64,000 nt of DNA from Acholoe squamosa (Eukaryota; Annelida; Polychaeta; Phyllodocida; Polynoidae), in the NCBI GenBank assembly GCA_949317995.1, contig OX439044.1, positions 53,586,166 through 53,650,165 of the forward strand, read 5' to 3'. The notes under the pieces were generated by a model. It was not told the origin of the DNA. It saw only the letters and a program-made list of their open reading frames with translations, and did not search any database. A program made the translations under genes and the position numbers. Shown here piece by piece: positions 1-10,995 of the stretch (its first letter is position 1; every line of letters begins with the position of its first letter).

Positions 1-55
1 GTTTATGTCACAATGACTAACTAAACAGTCCTTTTGAAGATAACACATAAATGTG

Positions 56-454
56 TCATAGATGGAGCTTTTTGGGTGGTTTGCTCAACCTGCCACTACT
101 GGTGCGATATGGAGCACCATCACCTTGAGCAGAGTCTTTTTTGCAAGTAGGAGTTGGAGGCACTTCTTTTGGGCAACTAACAGTAACAGTTGGGTGAGGT
201 GATTTCTGTGGCTTAGGTGGAGATGGTAAATCAGCAGGTGTTTGTGGTATGATATCAATAGGTGGTATGTTCACAGTTGTTCTCTGGGCCACAGTAGCCC
301 TAGTTATTTCAGAAGTACAGTTATTGTTAGCATTCTTGTTGGCATCATGTGTTGCCAATCGTAGATGCTGACTGTTTCTCCGATTCTTTCGCCCTTCACG
401 CTCCACCACATAAGACCTTGGCTCCTCATGATGTCCCACAACAGTCCCTGGCAC
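56..454 (-). pseudogene. Gypsy pol C-terminal tail
   Basis: This 132-codon frame lies downstream of the integrase core. It contains the short run PRSYVVE followed by an RRN-rich stretch, the usual end of the integrase C-terminal region in gypsy elements (a PRSY-V-x-G-x-RRN-R-HL type motif). The rest is Pro/Thr-rich and low in complexity. It is separated from the core at 709-1092 by about 250 bp without one continuous frame, so it is part of a decayed gene. Confidence 0.7.
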
Positions 455-708
455 CTATTTCTTAGATCCTAGGAATGGTGACATTCTTACTGGATCACCT
501 ACTTTAAGTTGTGGTAGGTCACTTGGGTGCTTGGCATCATGATAATGTTTCTGTGACCTTTTAGATTGGTCCAAGGCCTTTCTCACATCCTTAATGTCTA
601 ATCTGTTTTGGGTTTAGTAACTCTGTAGCTATTGGAATCATGTTACGTGGTCTCCTGCCCATACTCAGCTGTGCCGGTGACAGGCCACAACTCTCCATCG
701 GTGTTGTT

Positions 709-1638
709 CTATGATCTATATTTGTCACTGGCTTTGGCCCAAAATATTTTCATTGTTTGCACTGCTCTTTCGTCCTCCCCATTAGATTGAGGGTAGTTTG
801 GAGATGATGTGACATGTGTAATGTGTCTTATAACACAAAATTGTTTAAAGTCCTGACTGGAAAACTGAGGTCCATTATCTGTCCTAAGAGTCTCTGGTAG
901 GCCAGGAACTGCTGGTTGGTGCATCAGAGTTTCTTGTGTAGTTGCCGATAACATGTCATGCAGTTTGTCTACTTCAATAAATTTAGTCATATAGTCTACA
1001 GTCAGCAAATAGTTTTGTCCTTTCCACTCAAATATATCACTAGCAACCTCCTGCCAGGGGTGTTGGGGTGTTGGGGTGTTGGGGTTGGACATAGGGTCTC
1101 TGATGGCTGCTTATTCACTGACCAGTTCTTCGCTTCTTTGGCTTATCCCTGGCCAGTACAGTGCTTCCCTCACTCTCTGTTTACACTTTGTGATGCCAAG
1201 CTGGGATCCATGAACCTGGGTGAGCATCTCTGCTCGAAGACTAGGTGGCACCACAATCCTCATCCCTTTATACACAATGCCATCCGAAACTGCAAGCTCA
1301 TCTCTAATGGACCAGTACTCCCTTATACTGTGTGGCACTTGTTCTTTTGTATCTGGCCATATTTTAAGTATGATGCTGTACAGCTCTTTCATCTCATCAG
1401 CTGTTGTTTCTTGGAAACTGCAATACCGGGTTGGAGTAACAGCAATAAAGTTAACCATGTTAACTGTAATGTGTTCTATGTCTTCTTCTGCTTCTGGCAG
1501 GTTTGCCCGGCTCAGTGCATCTCCTATAGGAATATCCTTTCCTGGAACATAGCAGACATTTAGGTCATAGGGCTGAAGGGGTAGCATCATCGTCTGGAGT
1601 CTCATTGGCGCTGCTAACATAGGTTTCATGAAGATCAA
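709..1638 (-). pseudogene. Gypsy integrase, frameshifted
   Basis: Two adjacent minus-strand frames (1111-1638 and 709-1092) carry the integrase. The first ends with the second half of RNase H and the start of the zinc-binding domain (VHGSQLGITKCKQRV, then YWPGIS). The second holds the catalytic core: first Asp in LTVDYMTKF, second Asp in RTDNGPQFSS and catalytic Glu in PQSNGEDERAVQ. The D, D-35-E triad is therefore readable, but the domain is split by a frame change near 1100 and cannot be translated as one protein. Confidence 0.85.
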
Positions 1639-2081
1639 TTAAAGTGGTTTATGGTCTGACTGCACAACCACTTCTTTGCCAAAGGCATAGTAATGAAATG
1701 TCTTGCAACAGTGGACAATAGCTAGCGTCTCTTTTACTATCTGAGCATATCCTCGTTCTGTGCTTGTCAGGGCCCTTGAGGTATATGCCACTGGTTTGTC
1801 ATTTTGGAGCAACACACCTCCTAGCGCATAGCTGGATGCATCACACTGAATCTTGACTGGTTTCCGCACATCATAGTATGCCAGTACTGGGGCATTGCAA
1901 CACAGGTTTTCAGCTTCTCGAAGCTGCACTGCTCAGGCTGTTCCCACACAAACTCTGAGTCTTTCTTTGTGAGTGCACGTAGAGGTACTGCAATCTCACT
2001 GAGGTTAGGGATGAACTTTGAGATATACTGAACAAACCCCAGAAATCGACGTACACATTCCTTCGTCTGATGTGCCGACAT
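1639..2081 (-). pseudogene. Gypsy RNase H, frameshifted
   Basis: Two overlapping frames cover the RT thumb/connection (RRFLGFVQYISKFIPNLS) and an RNase H domain with IQCDASSYALGGVLLQ, TSRALTSTERGYAQIVKE and VVQSDHKPL. These are the usual Asp, Glu and Asp-bearing blocks of gypsy RNase H. A frame change lies between about 1821 and 1929. Confidence 0.85.
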
Positions 2082-2676
2082 CTATCTCACAGCCTTGACT
2101 TTGTCTGGGTCAACCTTTATACCTTCTGACGAGACAATATGACCAAAGTACTTGACGCTAGATTTCCTGACCTGACACTTTCCGAAGTTCAACTTCAAGT
2201 TCCACTCTGTAGCTTGTTCAAATACTCTTTTCATAATAGCGTCATGGTGGGTTGTGTCTCTCCCTGCTATCAGAATGTCATCCATCACTGCATATGCACC
2301 CGAGATATCCTGTAGCATGTCATCCATTATCCTCTGGTAGATTTCAGGTGTGGATTTCACCCCAAAAAGTAGCCTCAGCCAACGATACCTTCCAACCTGT
2401 GTGTTGAATGTTGTCAATAGACTTGACTCATAATCCCATGGATGCAACAATGTCCTCAGTGGTCAGGGTTGGGTAATGTTCATGTCTAATCGCTGTATTT
2501 AGATCTCGTGGATCAAGGCAAATTCTTATTTTATCATTCTTCTGGACCACCACCATGGAACTTACCGAGTGTGGGGCTTCTTTGACTTTGGTGATGTGAC
2601 TATCCTCCTCCATTTCTTTCAGTTTTACCACAATCTTCTCACGCAGAGCATGTGGTTGACGTTGGGATCCATGCAC
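2082..2676 (-). pseudogene. Gypsy reverse transcriptase, frameshifted
   Basis: Two frames (2428-2676 and 2082-2450) hold the palm and fingers. Motifs include the IRICLDPRDLNTAIRHEHYP block, a FGVKSTPEIYQRIMDD block and the catalytic box, which reads AVMDDIL instead of the usual YxDDIL. LNFGKCQV and VKYFGHIVSSEGIKVD follow as expected for gypsy. The two Asp residues are kept but the preceding residues are atypical. The frame breaks near 2440. Confidence 0.9.
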
Positions 2677-2979
2677 AACTGGCTATACGGTTGGATCTTT
2701 CTTGAGAGAGTAGATCCCTGGAAGAGTTCCTGTCAATTTCCTCAGCTCTGGGTATTGATCTATGCCTTGATCGACTGTGTGGATACGCTTCAGGAGTCCC
2801 AATTGGTGCTTGCTGACCCTGATAGAAGTGGAGTCTGGTCCTGCTCTGTGATGTAAAACTTAACTTATATTTTATGAGACTTCCATATGACTGGGAATAC
2901 TGCAGTGCCAAGTAGTGGGGTTTGGTGCTGGGTATAGGATTGATAAACACGCTTGGTTGGATGAATCAGAGGTTTATCC

Positions 2980-3320
2980 ACCATCCGCTTTATAAGTCTT
3001 CACTGACATGAAAGACTTGGCTGCACCAGTGTCGAGCTGAATCCGAACCTTGACACCACCAATTATCAGTTTTTCCCACCACTCACTCTGAGTATCCTTT
3101 GGCTGTTGCACAGTATTGACCAGGTGAGCAAGCCCATCATCACTACCTGACTCGTCGCCACTGTCCTCGGATTGCTCGTCGACTGCATGTGCACCTTTCT
3201 GAGACTTACTTTTGACTTTTCTCTTTGCTTTATAACAGACTGCTGTGAAATGGCCTTTACTTTTACAGTAGTTACAGTTACGGGGAGGGCAATATTCATA
3301 GCCACACTTGTCACATAGCT
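2980..3320 (-). pseudogene. Gypsy gag zinc knuckle and aspartic protease remnant
   Basis: A CX2CX4HX4C knuckle (CNYCKSKGHFTAVC) at about 3250-3295 is followed by an acidic stretch and then by an LDTGAAKSF motif at about 3015-3045, the active site of a retroviral-type aspartic protease. The protease continues only briefly before stops. Knuckle plus DTGA links the gag at 3341-3973 with the pol to the left. Confidence 0.8.
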
Positions 3321-3340
3321 CTAACTTAGGTGGTTTCTCT

Positions 3341-3973
3341 TTAGATGTCGAGGTTTTTTTTTCTCATTTTGGGTGGCTCCTGTTTCTTAACTACCTTAAC
3401 AGTGTCATCCTCCTCCGAATTCACCTCCTGTAATGTCTCTTTGGAGGATTCATGGCTTTGACCAAATGTGATGGCCTCTTTGAGGGTGAGTTCCTCCCCT
3501 TCGTCGAAGCACTTCTCCTTGACCTTTGCATGGCGGGACCCAATAACTATCATGTCTCTAAGCATGTGGTCCTAATGTGTACCATATCCACAGTCCTTTA
3601 CCAGTACACGCAGAGAAGTCACAAAGTCATAAAATCTTTCATCAGGCTTCTGCCTACGATGCAAAAACCTAGCTGTAGCCCTGATTTCATCTCTAAAGTG
3701 TTTGACATAGTCCTCATACTTTTTGAATACTGACTCAAGAACTTCATTTTCTGCTGCCGCATCATCCCCATCTGCAGGCTCCCAAAGGAAGGTGTCATAC
3801 AATTCGCGACCTTTGTTACCAATAAATGTCATCAAATAATTCACTTTTCCTACTTCTCTTTTGCCAGCCAATGGACCACCAAAATGGAAAGCACAGTGTT
3901 GTTTAAACCGTTTCCATTCTCTAACCAGGTCTGAAGCATCCCAATCCATGGATGGAATATTTTTCTCAGCCAT
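3341..3973 (-). pseudogene. Gypsy gag (capsid part), frameshifted
   Basis: A frame starting at ATG 3973 encodes about 133 residues with FKQHCAFHF, FLWEPADG and a KPDERFYDFVTSL block, typical of retrotransposon capsid domains. It shifts frame near 3568 into a 74-residue frame (3341-3565) with LTLKEAITFGQ, also usual in gypsy gag just before the knuckle. A poly-T run at 3355-3361 marks another frame break. Confidence 0.8.
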
Positions 3974-4458
3974 TTTACTATTTTGAGCCTCTAAATCACT
4001 GTCTACAGATGTTCACAACTAGCTACCAGCACCACTAAATCAATGTTAGAAACTAACACACTTGACCAGCTAGAATCGGCCTCAACAAACAAATGGCACA
4101 AAGTCAGTTCAATATGGGATTGGCTGGACCAAATTACTCAAATTCCCATGTAGCAGACAAATTCACAGTAGACTAGCAGAGTTCAACCAAACACTTTCAG
4201 GGTTCTTGACTTGAGATCCAGGCTGGACACTTTGGCCTACTCACAATTTCCTAGATTCAATTCCTTCACAAAATGACATACATCAATTCATCAATTGGCA
4301 TTACCAGGTGGGTTTGCTTCCTCTTCTACAGCTGTAGAACCACTTCTGACAACCATGTAATGAGTTGAAGGAAGAACCAAGACCTTACAATTCGGTGCCT
4401 CATGCTAGACTAATGTTTAATTCACGCATTATTACTCAACTTCTGGTTCCCGGTCTCC
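3974..4458. other. Spacer between gypsy gag and Penelope-like remnant
   Basis: No gene is seen. On the minus strand this should contain the gypsy 5' leader. A TGGTGCTGGTAGC string near 4020-4035 could be a primer binding site, but no TG...CA repeat bounded by it was found, so I do not call an LTR. Confidence 0.4.
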
Positions 4459-5940
4459 TTAACATTCTACACACAAGACGGCGCCAGGCGCATACGTTAC
4501 AGGGCTTTCATCAAGGATTCTTTCCTCATGTTGCTCCATGAAAAGATTGTCGCATGAGGGCGCCAGACTAGTACCCATGGCCGTTCCACTCACTTGGTGG
4601 AAATGTTTGCCATTGAACTCGATGTTGTTCCTTTCCAATACCAATTCTGTGAGATCTACCAGACTTTGGTTGGTAGGTTTGATATTGTTGCTTTTTGAGA
4701 AAACATCTTTCTGTTCAGGCCCTCATCATTGGGGATGTTCGTGTACAGTGCTGTGACATCCAAGGAACCTATAAGGACTTCTGTCGGCAGTTCAGGAATT
4801 GCTTCTATTGTATTTATAAAATCATTTGTGTCCCTCACGTATGATTTTATTTTGGGAATCGTAGGTTTGAGGAAATTATCCACAAAGGCTAATATTTTTT
4901 TTCCTTGGCACTGCCATTGGCTGATACCACTGGTCTCCCAGGGGGATGTGTTACTCCTTTGTGGATTTTTGGGAGAAAATAAATGGATGGGGCCTTGGGT
5001 TTTTCGTCTTCAAGCCACCAGCCATTTTTGCTGTGATCTCACCTCATTCCTGCATCATGTTGATTTTATTTTCCACCTCAGCGTAAAATTTCTGGGTAGG
5101 ATCATGTTGCAGGGGGGTGTACATGGTTACATCTCGTAATTGGCGCATCGCCTCAGCGATATAGGACTTGGTCTCCTGTATGACTGTGGCCCTGCCTTTG
5201 TCAGCCAGTTTGATTACTATTTCCCTTTCTCTAGCTAGTTCCTTGAGGGCAACCCTTTCTTCTCTAGTCAAATTTTGGAAAATTCTTTTACTATTATTTG
5301 TGCTAGAGAGCTGAATCTCATTCAGAGCTATAAAGATTTCCAAATTTTGGGACCCTTGGGGGGTTGCCAATTGGAGGAATCTTTGAGGTCTTTGAGGTCT
5401 TTGAGCAGCTGTTTATCCTCAAAGGGTGAAAAACTGCCGATGTTGGCTCTGTTACGAATACCCAGAGAGGTACCTTCTGGATTCCCATTTTCTTTTTCGA
5501 AGAACTGTTTTATTCTGATATTTCTATGGAACTTGTCGAGTTCTTGTTTGAGAGCGCCTTCATTTATTCTAGTCTAAGTGGGACAAAAATTTAAACCCTT
5601 TTCGAGTAATGTTTGCTTGGCTTTTTTAAGTGGTCTCTTTGATAGATTCACTACTGAGGTCTTCCCTATACTGTGTGCCTGTTGGTTCCCATCATTCTGT
5701 TCCCTAATTCTTTTCTTTTTTTTTCAGATACTTTTTTTCTTAGATTAAGAAAAGGAAGAGGCAAGAGGATAAAGTTCAACCTTTGTATTTTCGCTTTCAA
5801 CTTCAAAGATCTGACTTTCTTTTGTGTCAGTATGGTTTTCTTTTGTGCCAGTTTCAGATTCAATCACTACAGACGTGTTGCCTGGTCCCCTGTTGCTGAG
5901 TTGTCTGGATATTCCCACCAGTCTTGGTGAGTGTGCGTGT
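4459..5940 (-). pseudogene. Penelope-like element reverse transcriptase, truncated
   Basis: Minus-strand frames from about 5660 to 4459 encode a Penelope-like RT. Seen in order: a GLNFCPT-type start (about 5590), a Lys-rich N-terminal stretch, VIKLADKGRATVIQ, the A-box region with SLDVTALYTNIPNDEG, and GTAMGTSLAPSCDNLFM. The last two are hallmark Penelope motifs. The frame is broken at several points. The RT catalytic YADD-type block and the GIY-YIG endonuclease expected further left are absent, replaced after 4459 by unrelated sequence. A Lys/Glu-rich frame at 5666-5863 may be its N-terminal linker. Confidence 0.85.
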
Positions 5941-5964
5941 CCACCCTGCTGTATGGTGAGTATC

Positions 5965-7007
5965 AGAAGCCCTTCTGGAGCTTAATTCAAAATATCCTGG
6001 GATCCCAACCCCAGCGATCTTAGTGTAGGTACATGGCTGGTCTACCCTATGTAATGCTGTGGTTGCAGGCCTGTCCAGAATAGCTAGTCCTGGGATCACT
6101 TCACTATTCCATTTCCACCACTAAGATCACTGCGATCTTAGTGAAACAAATGCATAGTGGTTTCACCTGAGTACAAGAGCACTTACAGGGAACACTCCTG
6201 ATCGAAAGAGTGAATAGCCTGCTGCATACATAAAGAGGGGAGGGAGGACGTTTGCTGAGTGTCCTTGAGGGCTCTTAGGGCTACTCATGCGTTAAGTGCA
6301 CTGTAAGGTAATTCTTCCCTTCTCTCTCTTTGTCCTAGGGGGAGGGCACAATGCTTCTAATAGGCAAGCATAAATCATATATTCATGGGAACAACTCTTG
6401 AATACTGTACGGGGGTCAACTGCACCCTGTGCTCTTTTGTTAGCCCATATGGGGATGGGGAACGATGGTATAAGCACTCTTATGAAGAAGAGTGACTCCA
6501 CAGCTATTCCTTTATTTTGGGACTCTTACCCCTGTGCCTAGTCAGTTCTTCTTGGAATAGTGTAGGAGGGCTGAGGCTAAGATTGATGCGATCTTAGTGC
6601 TGGCTAGGATATGTGAACCCAGTCAACCCCCAGGACAAAGAGAGAGAAGGGAAGAATTACCTTAAATAGTGCACTTAACGCATGAGTAGTCCTAACAGCT
6701 CTCAAGGACACTCAGCAAACGTCCTCCCTCCCCTCTTTATGTATGCAGCAGGCTATTCACTCTTTCGATCAGGAGTGTTCCCTGTAAGTGCTCTTGTACT
6801 CAGGTGAAACCACTATGCATTTCTTTCACTAAGATTGCAGTGATCTTAGTGGTGGAAATGGAATAGTGAAGTGATCCCAGGACTAGCTATTCTGGACAGG
6901 CCTGCAACCACTGCATTACATAGGGTAGACCAGCCAGGTCTTATGATATGTGCCTACACTAAGATCGCTGGGGTTGGGATCCCAGGATCTTTTGAATTAA
7001 GCTCCAG
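5965..7007. mobile_element. 1-kb foldback element with about 370-bp inverted arms
   Basis: The left arm (about 5975-6342) and right arm (about 6627-7007) are near-perfect reverse complements, starting CTGGAGCTTAATTCAAAA. A short, partly palindromic motif (CACTAAGATC...GATCTTAGTG) recurs in both arms and in the spacer. GTATC occurs at 5960-5964 and again at 7008-7012, a plausible 5-bp target duplication; removing the element and one copy would rejoin flanking minus-strand frames. No transposase is present, so it would be non-autonomous. Confidence 0.8.
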
Positions 7008-8010
7008 GTATCCTCTCGGGCGGCGAGGTCGCTGGTGGCCTTGTCCTCGCCTCGGGTCTCGTCCTGGTTGCTTGTTCTGTGGGGGCTGTACCTCGGAGAC
7101 TGGTGGGGTGTTGCTCCTCCCTGGAGGGTCTTGCCAAAAAGGAAACGTGAACCCGAAAAGAAAACATGCACGTTTTTGTGTTGCTGAAAGATTGTTTGGA
7201 TAATCATTTAAATGAAATGTGCACGTTTTTTTCACTTCTCAAAAAGAGTTTTCCATACATTTTACTGTATTTTTTTTTGTCAACACTATGAAAACATGTT
7301 AGGCCATACAAATTTTCCTCAGTACTCTCTGAAAGAAATTACAGAGGTTCTTCCTCGTCTTCTTTTGGCAAGACCCTCCAGGCTGCCTCTGTGGTTTCCT
7401 ACCCTGGGCTGAAGAGGTACCCTGAAAAACCCCGGGACTGAGGGTTAACTTTGGGAGCAGGTTTTGTGGGGGCTGTGTTGGTTTTCTTATGGCGTTTTCT
7501 GACTGCTAAAGCAATATCATCATATTCATGGGGAGGAACTACCCTCTCACCCAAGTATTTTATGGAAGACAAAATTCCATTCTTAAGATTCTTGGTGTCT
7601 TTTGCGCAGGCCTCCTTGACATATATAGTCGTGCAGCGCTATCATCTTGTCGTGAATTTCCTCAGGGGTGTTCTAGGGGGTTGAGTTGTCCACGACTGAT
7701 TTATAATGGTCATCTCTGTTTTTTTTTTCTTCCTTCATGTACTTGGCTGTCAAGTGGTCCATAATCTGCTGACCAGATTTGGCCCTGATCTTGCGAAGTT
7801 CGGCAAGAAAATTCTTCATCCCTCAGCTTGTGCGGAGTGTCCACTACCCCCACTGCCCATGGCCCTCTTGGGTTGCCCGCGGTACCAGTTGGCCAACAGC
7901 TTGGTGTGTCCCACCTGTATGTCCGCCTTTTTTGCATCCTTGCAGAAGTTCACCACCACGGGGGGATTTTTTTTCCAAGTAGCCTTTTTTAGGCGAAAGA
8001 CAAAAATTTA
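7008..8010 (-). pseudogene. Unidentified coding remnant interrupted by a MITE
   Basis: Minus-strand frames between about 8000 and 7400 read as a helical, charged protein (for example FLAELRKIRAKSGQQIMDHL near 7760-7820 and KYLGERVVPPHEYDDIA near 7500-7560), with a stop and frame changes. After the MITE at 7120-7382, a Pro/Arg-rich stretch continues (7013-7115). It resumes across the foldback at 5870-5960 with a Thr/Gln-rich stretch. I do not recognise the protein; it could be the upstream part of the Penelope-like element or a separate gag-like gene. Confidence 0.5.
7120..7382. mobile_element. 263-bp MITE with 20-bp terminal inverted repeats
   Basis: CCTGGAGGGTCTTGCCAAAA at 7120-7139 is exactly reverse-complemented at 7363-7382. 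The interior is AT-rich and non-coding. No clear target duplication is seen. It lies inside the coding remnant at 7008-8010. Confidence 0.8.
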
Positions 8011-8730
8011 CATAAAAAAAATTATATACACTATTATCCATGGTCAGTGGACCATGAGGTCGGTCATTTTGGTCCCTTGCATTATATATATTTACATAGC
8101 TGGTGATCAATGGACCTTGAGCACTTATATAGAGTTATATGTATTCATGCCTCATATTATATGCATTAATACAATCATATGTTACAATTTATGACATTTT
8201 TAAAATGTATATTATACTTGCCTTTGTGCCCCCTCCTCCCAACACCCCCTATGCAATGATGATATGCATTTCCTATCCTTTGTTTTCCATTTTGGGACTC
8301 AATGGACCTTCTAAAATGCTAGCCATGTAGTGCTAATGGTCCCGATATAATCGCCTGGTTATACCTTTTCTTATGGTGGTTAACTTTGAAAATTCATCCA
8401 GTAGAAGTGTCTAGGTGATTCTTTACTCCTGGATAGGTGCATTAATGTCTAAAACGGCACCAATTGGCACGGTTGGGCACCATAGGGTTAAACAATAGGT
8501 TTACAATATCAGGAACATTCGTCAGAAGAGAAACTGAGTAGGTATTACCTCTCAGCTCTATTCTTTAAATGTTCACTACACCTTGTTGGCTTGGTTGAGT
8601 TTACAGGGTTTGGTACTAGAGGTGTTGTTGTTGTAATTTTAGGTTTAATGGCCATCCGGCCTGTGGTTTTAGCCCTAGTCATTTTACCAGGTCGCTTTTT
8701 CGACTCAGTTGTTGGTTTAATTCCAATAAC
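8011..8730. other. No gene seen
   Basis: This AT-rich stretch lies between the coding remnant and the second integrase fragment. No reading frame, tRNA-like structure or terminal repeats were recognised. Confidence 0.5.
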
Positions 8731-9672
8731 TTATATATGACATTTAGAACACTTTTCCGTAGCCGATCTCAGGAAGACTGTCGTCTCATTGAAGACAGAT
8801 CTAACTTCAAAAGGTCCTACCCAATCATATTGGGCTTTTTCGTCAGCTTGATGGGTACAATACTGAACCACCATATCCCTGGGGTTTACAACAAACACTA
8901 CTGTACAGGGCTCATTTTCTGTTAAGCTACATACACCATACACAAAATCAGAGGGCATAATTATCGCTTCTCCCATAACCAATAGGTTAGGTGTGCACCC
9001 AGTAGACGCCTGCTCAGTAGCATTATAAGCATGCACTATGTATAGGACTGGAGGTCCCAATCATCTCGATGTTTATTTACCATCATGGTAAGGCCACTTA
9101 TAAGCGTCTGATTAAACCTTTCCACTAAACCTTCAATCTGTGGTCGGTAGGGGTTGGTATGGGTCTTACAGATAATTATATGTTTTATCACATATCTCGG
9201 TCCACAATCGAGACTCAAACTCTCGACCTTGATCTGAATGCAACTTTAACAGAGCACCCCATGTAAGAATCCACTTCTCATACAGGGCTGTTGCACACAT
9301 CATAGCAGTATGATTCGATAGTGGATATACCTGTACATACTTGCTATAGTAATCATGCACAACCATCATGCAGGTGTTACCTCTAGGAGTCGGGTAGAAA
9401 CCACTTATGATATATACTGCTATCCTAGCAAACCTTATGCCAAAGATTTCCTGGCTCAAGGGCACCTTGCCTAGACCTGGGCCGGGTTTGGCTAGACAGC
9501 ACTGCTCACAGTGTTTAACCCACCAACGGATACCGTTAGTCATGCCAGGCCAGTAATACCGACCCTTTATCTTGGCTTCAGTTCTTTGCCTTCCAAAATG
9601 GGTTGAGGTCCTATGACCATGGCAGTAATCTAAGATCTCCATCCGTAGTACCGTTGGTACTATGAGTTGCAT
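8731..9672 (-). pseudogene. Second gypsy-type integrase fragment
   Basis: Three minus-strand frames (9166-9672, 9036-9218, 8731-9060) encode an integrase. The HHCC domain reads YCHGHRTSTHFG then CEQCCLAKPG, with YYWPGM between. First Asp is in VVHDYYSKYVQVY, second Asp in LHSDQGREFES, and Glu in QIEGLVERFNQTL. A C-terminal barrel-like part (YDWVGPFEVRSVF) follows. It is broken by frameshifts near 9190 and 9050. RT and RNase H are absent to its right, so this is a fragment. It differs clearly from the integrase at 709-1638 and is a separate family. Confidence 0.88.
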
Positions 9673-9800
9673 GATCTTTTTCTTACCCAGTCAGGTCCTC
9701 CATCGCCACAATACAATCATCATCATCATCAAAGAAGAGGTCGTCCCACTGTATGATAACTATACATGAACGATCTTTGACCATTACATATAATTATATA

Positions 9801-10232
9801 AGTTAATGTGGTGATCGAGTGTACCGGTAATAATTAATAATAGTAACTTGATAATAATATAACAATAAATGTGGATAAATAAGAAGACAGTGGGTTTGAT
9901 GAGAATTGACTTTGTTAATATCAATCCTATACATGCCTTTATTTATAAGACAATAAATCACAATATACAATAAATAACAATACAATTATAATAAACATAT
10001 AAACACAATAAGATAATAACAATTAAGGTTTAAAATTTCCCAGCACCACCCTGCATGGTGTGTGACGCTCGAGCATAATTATGAAGCCAATTGACAGTTA
10101 GTTCAACTGTTGGGGCTTATATACTGGAGGAAATGTTATGTATGATGTCATAGATATCCATGCGCCCTGGTGAAAAGTAGTACCTTCATATCACTCATTA
10201 ATTACATATATAATACCTGGGAGTATATAGTT

Positions 10233-10237
<5 letters not shown>
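9801..10237. repeat. Solo terminal repeat of a Ngaro-type element
   Basis: The segment starts AGTTAATG, contains ACCGGTAATAA, CATACATGCCTTTATT and CTTATATACTGGAGGA, and ends AGTATATAGTTCCATA. The same landmarks in the same order and similar spacing make up the 35062-35556 repeat (A1-x-B1) of the Ngaro-type element. It is diverged, and no internal genes accompany it. Recombination between the two B segments of an old insertion would leave exactly this A-x-B product. Confidence 0.75.
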
Positions 10238-10290
<53 letters not shown>

Positions 10291-10310
10291 AGATATATTA
10301 TATATATATA
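10231..10310. repeat. TA/GATA microsatellite
   Basis: A (TA)n tract is followed by about five ATAGAT units and more TA. It abuts the end of the solo Ngaro repeat, whose full-length relative is also flanked by TA tracts. Confidence 0.9.
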
Positions 10311-10313
10311 AAA

Positions 10314-10384
10314 ATACAGCCCAAGGTTTGTGCAATATCGTCAATATCGTGCAATATCGTCAATTTACAAACCGTGGGCTGTCA
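10314..10384. repeat. Small inverted repeat enclosing CAATATCGT copies
   Basis: CAGCCCAAGGTTTGT on the left pairs with ACAAACCGTGGGCTG on the right. The loop holds three copies of a CAATATCGT motif. Confidence 0.6.
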
Positions 10385-10441
10385 TATTTATGTCATATTG
10401 CGTTTATACCACCTTTTCCTCCATTTTGTATTAATTTCTTA

Positions 10442-10623
10442 CCTGATATCCCCAGAATATAGGCACAAGAAGACATTTTGTAAGTGTCACTTATCCTCCC
10501 AGCTTCGCTCTGCGCGAAGCCATTGTTATTGTTCCTGGCCGGGAGCAGTACTGCTGTGATTACACACACTTTTCGTATGGAATCCATTGATTTTTCCATC
10601 CTAAGCGAGTCGTGGTCCCCCAT
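10442..10623 (-). CDS. Possible first coding exon, unknown protein
   Basis: On the minus strand an ATG at 10623 opens about 60 codons that run into a strong donor (CAG followed by GTAAGAAA, plus-strand 10436-10442). The predicted start is MGDHDSLRMEKSMDSIRK. No partner exon was recognised further left, where the DNA is transposon remnants. It could be a real gene start, part of a repeat or chance. Confidence 0.2.
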
Positions 10624-10926
10624 TCGCGTCTCCCTCCTTGTCTGACGAAAGTGTTTTAGTGGCCCGGATGTAGATATAGGTCATCTTCTCGTCGTACGAG
10701 GAAGACGCTGAAAATGTCGGACCGGCTTGAAAAATCATTGGATTCTTCTATATTTTAAATATATATTGGAGGGATCATCTAGAGTATCTAAGGATGTGTA
10801 CGTTTTAATATGGAGACTTGTCATGGTTGGATTCCATATGAACAGTGTGTGTAAACACAGCAGTACCGCTAGCGGGTAGGTGCTACAGGCTTCTTATATA
10901 TATTAACATTGGAGTTCATCACCGTT

Positions 10927-10995
10927 CAGTGTGGCGCAATGGCTAACGTCCTCGCCAACCAACATTGCAGCCGGGGTTCAATACTCCTATTAGTT
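10927..10995 (+). repeat. tRNA-like SINE head (degenerate)
   Basis: TGGCGCAATGGCTAACG resembles a tRNA A box, and GGGTTCAATACTCC about 30 nt later resembles a degenerate B box. The stems do not close well, so this is more likely a decayed SINE or tRNA pseudogene than a functional tRNA. Confidence 0.4.

Larger units (their letters stand above)
1..3973 (-). mobile_element. Decayed Ty3/gypsy-type retrotransposon, 3' end beyond the window
   Basis: Read on the minus strand, the order is gag (from 3973), CCHC knuckle and protease, reverse transcriptase, RNase H, integrase and a C-terminal tail (to 56). This order, with integrase last, is that of Ty3/gypsy elements. The frame changes at least five times through small indels and stops, so the copy cannot make a polyprotein. 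The 3' LTR would lie left of position 1. No 5' LTR or convincing primer binding site was found to the right of gag. The individual domains are listed separately. Confidence 0.9.
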
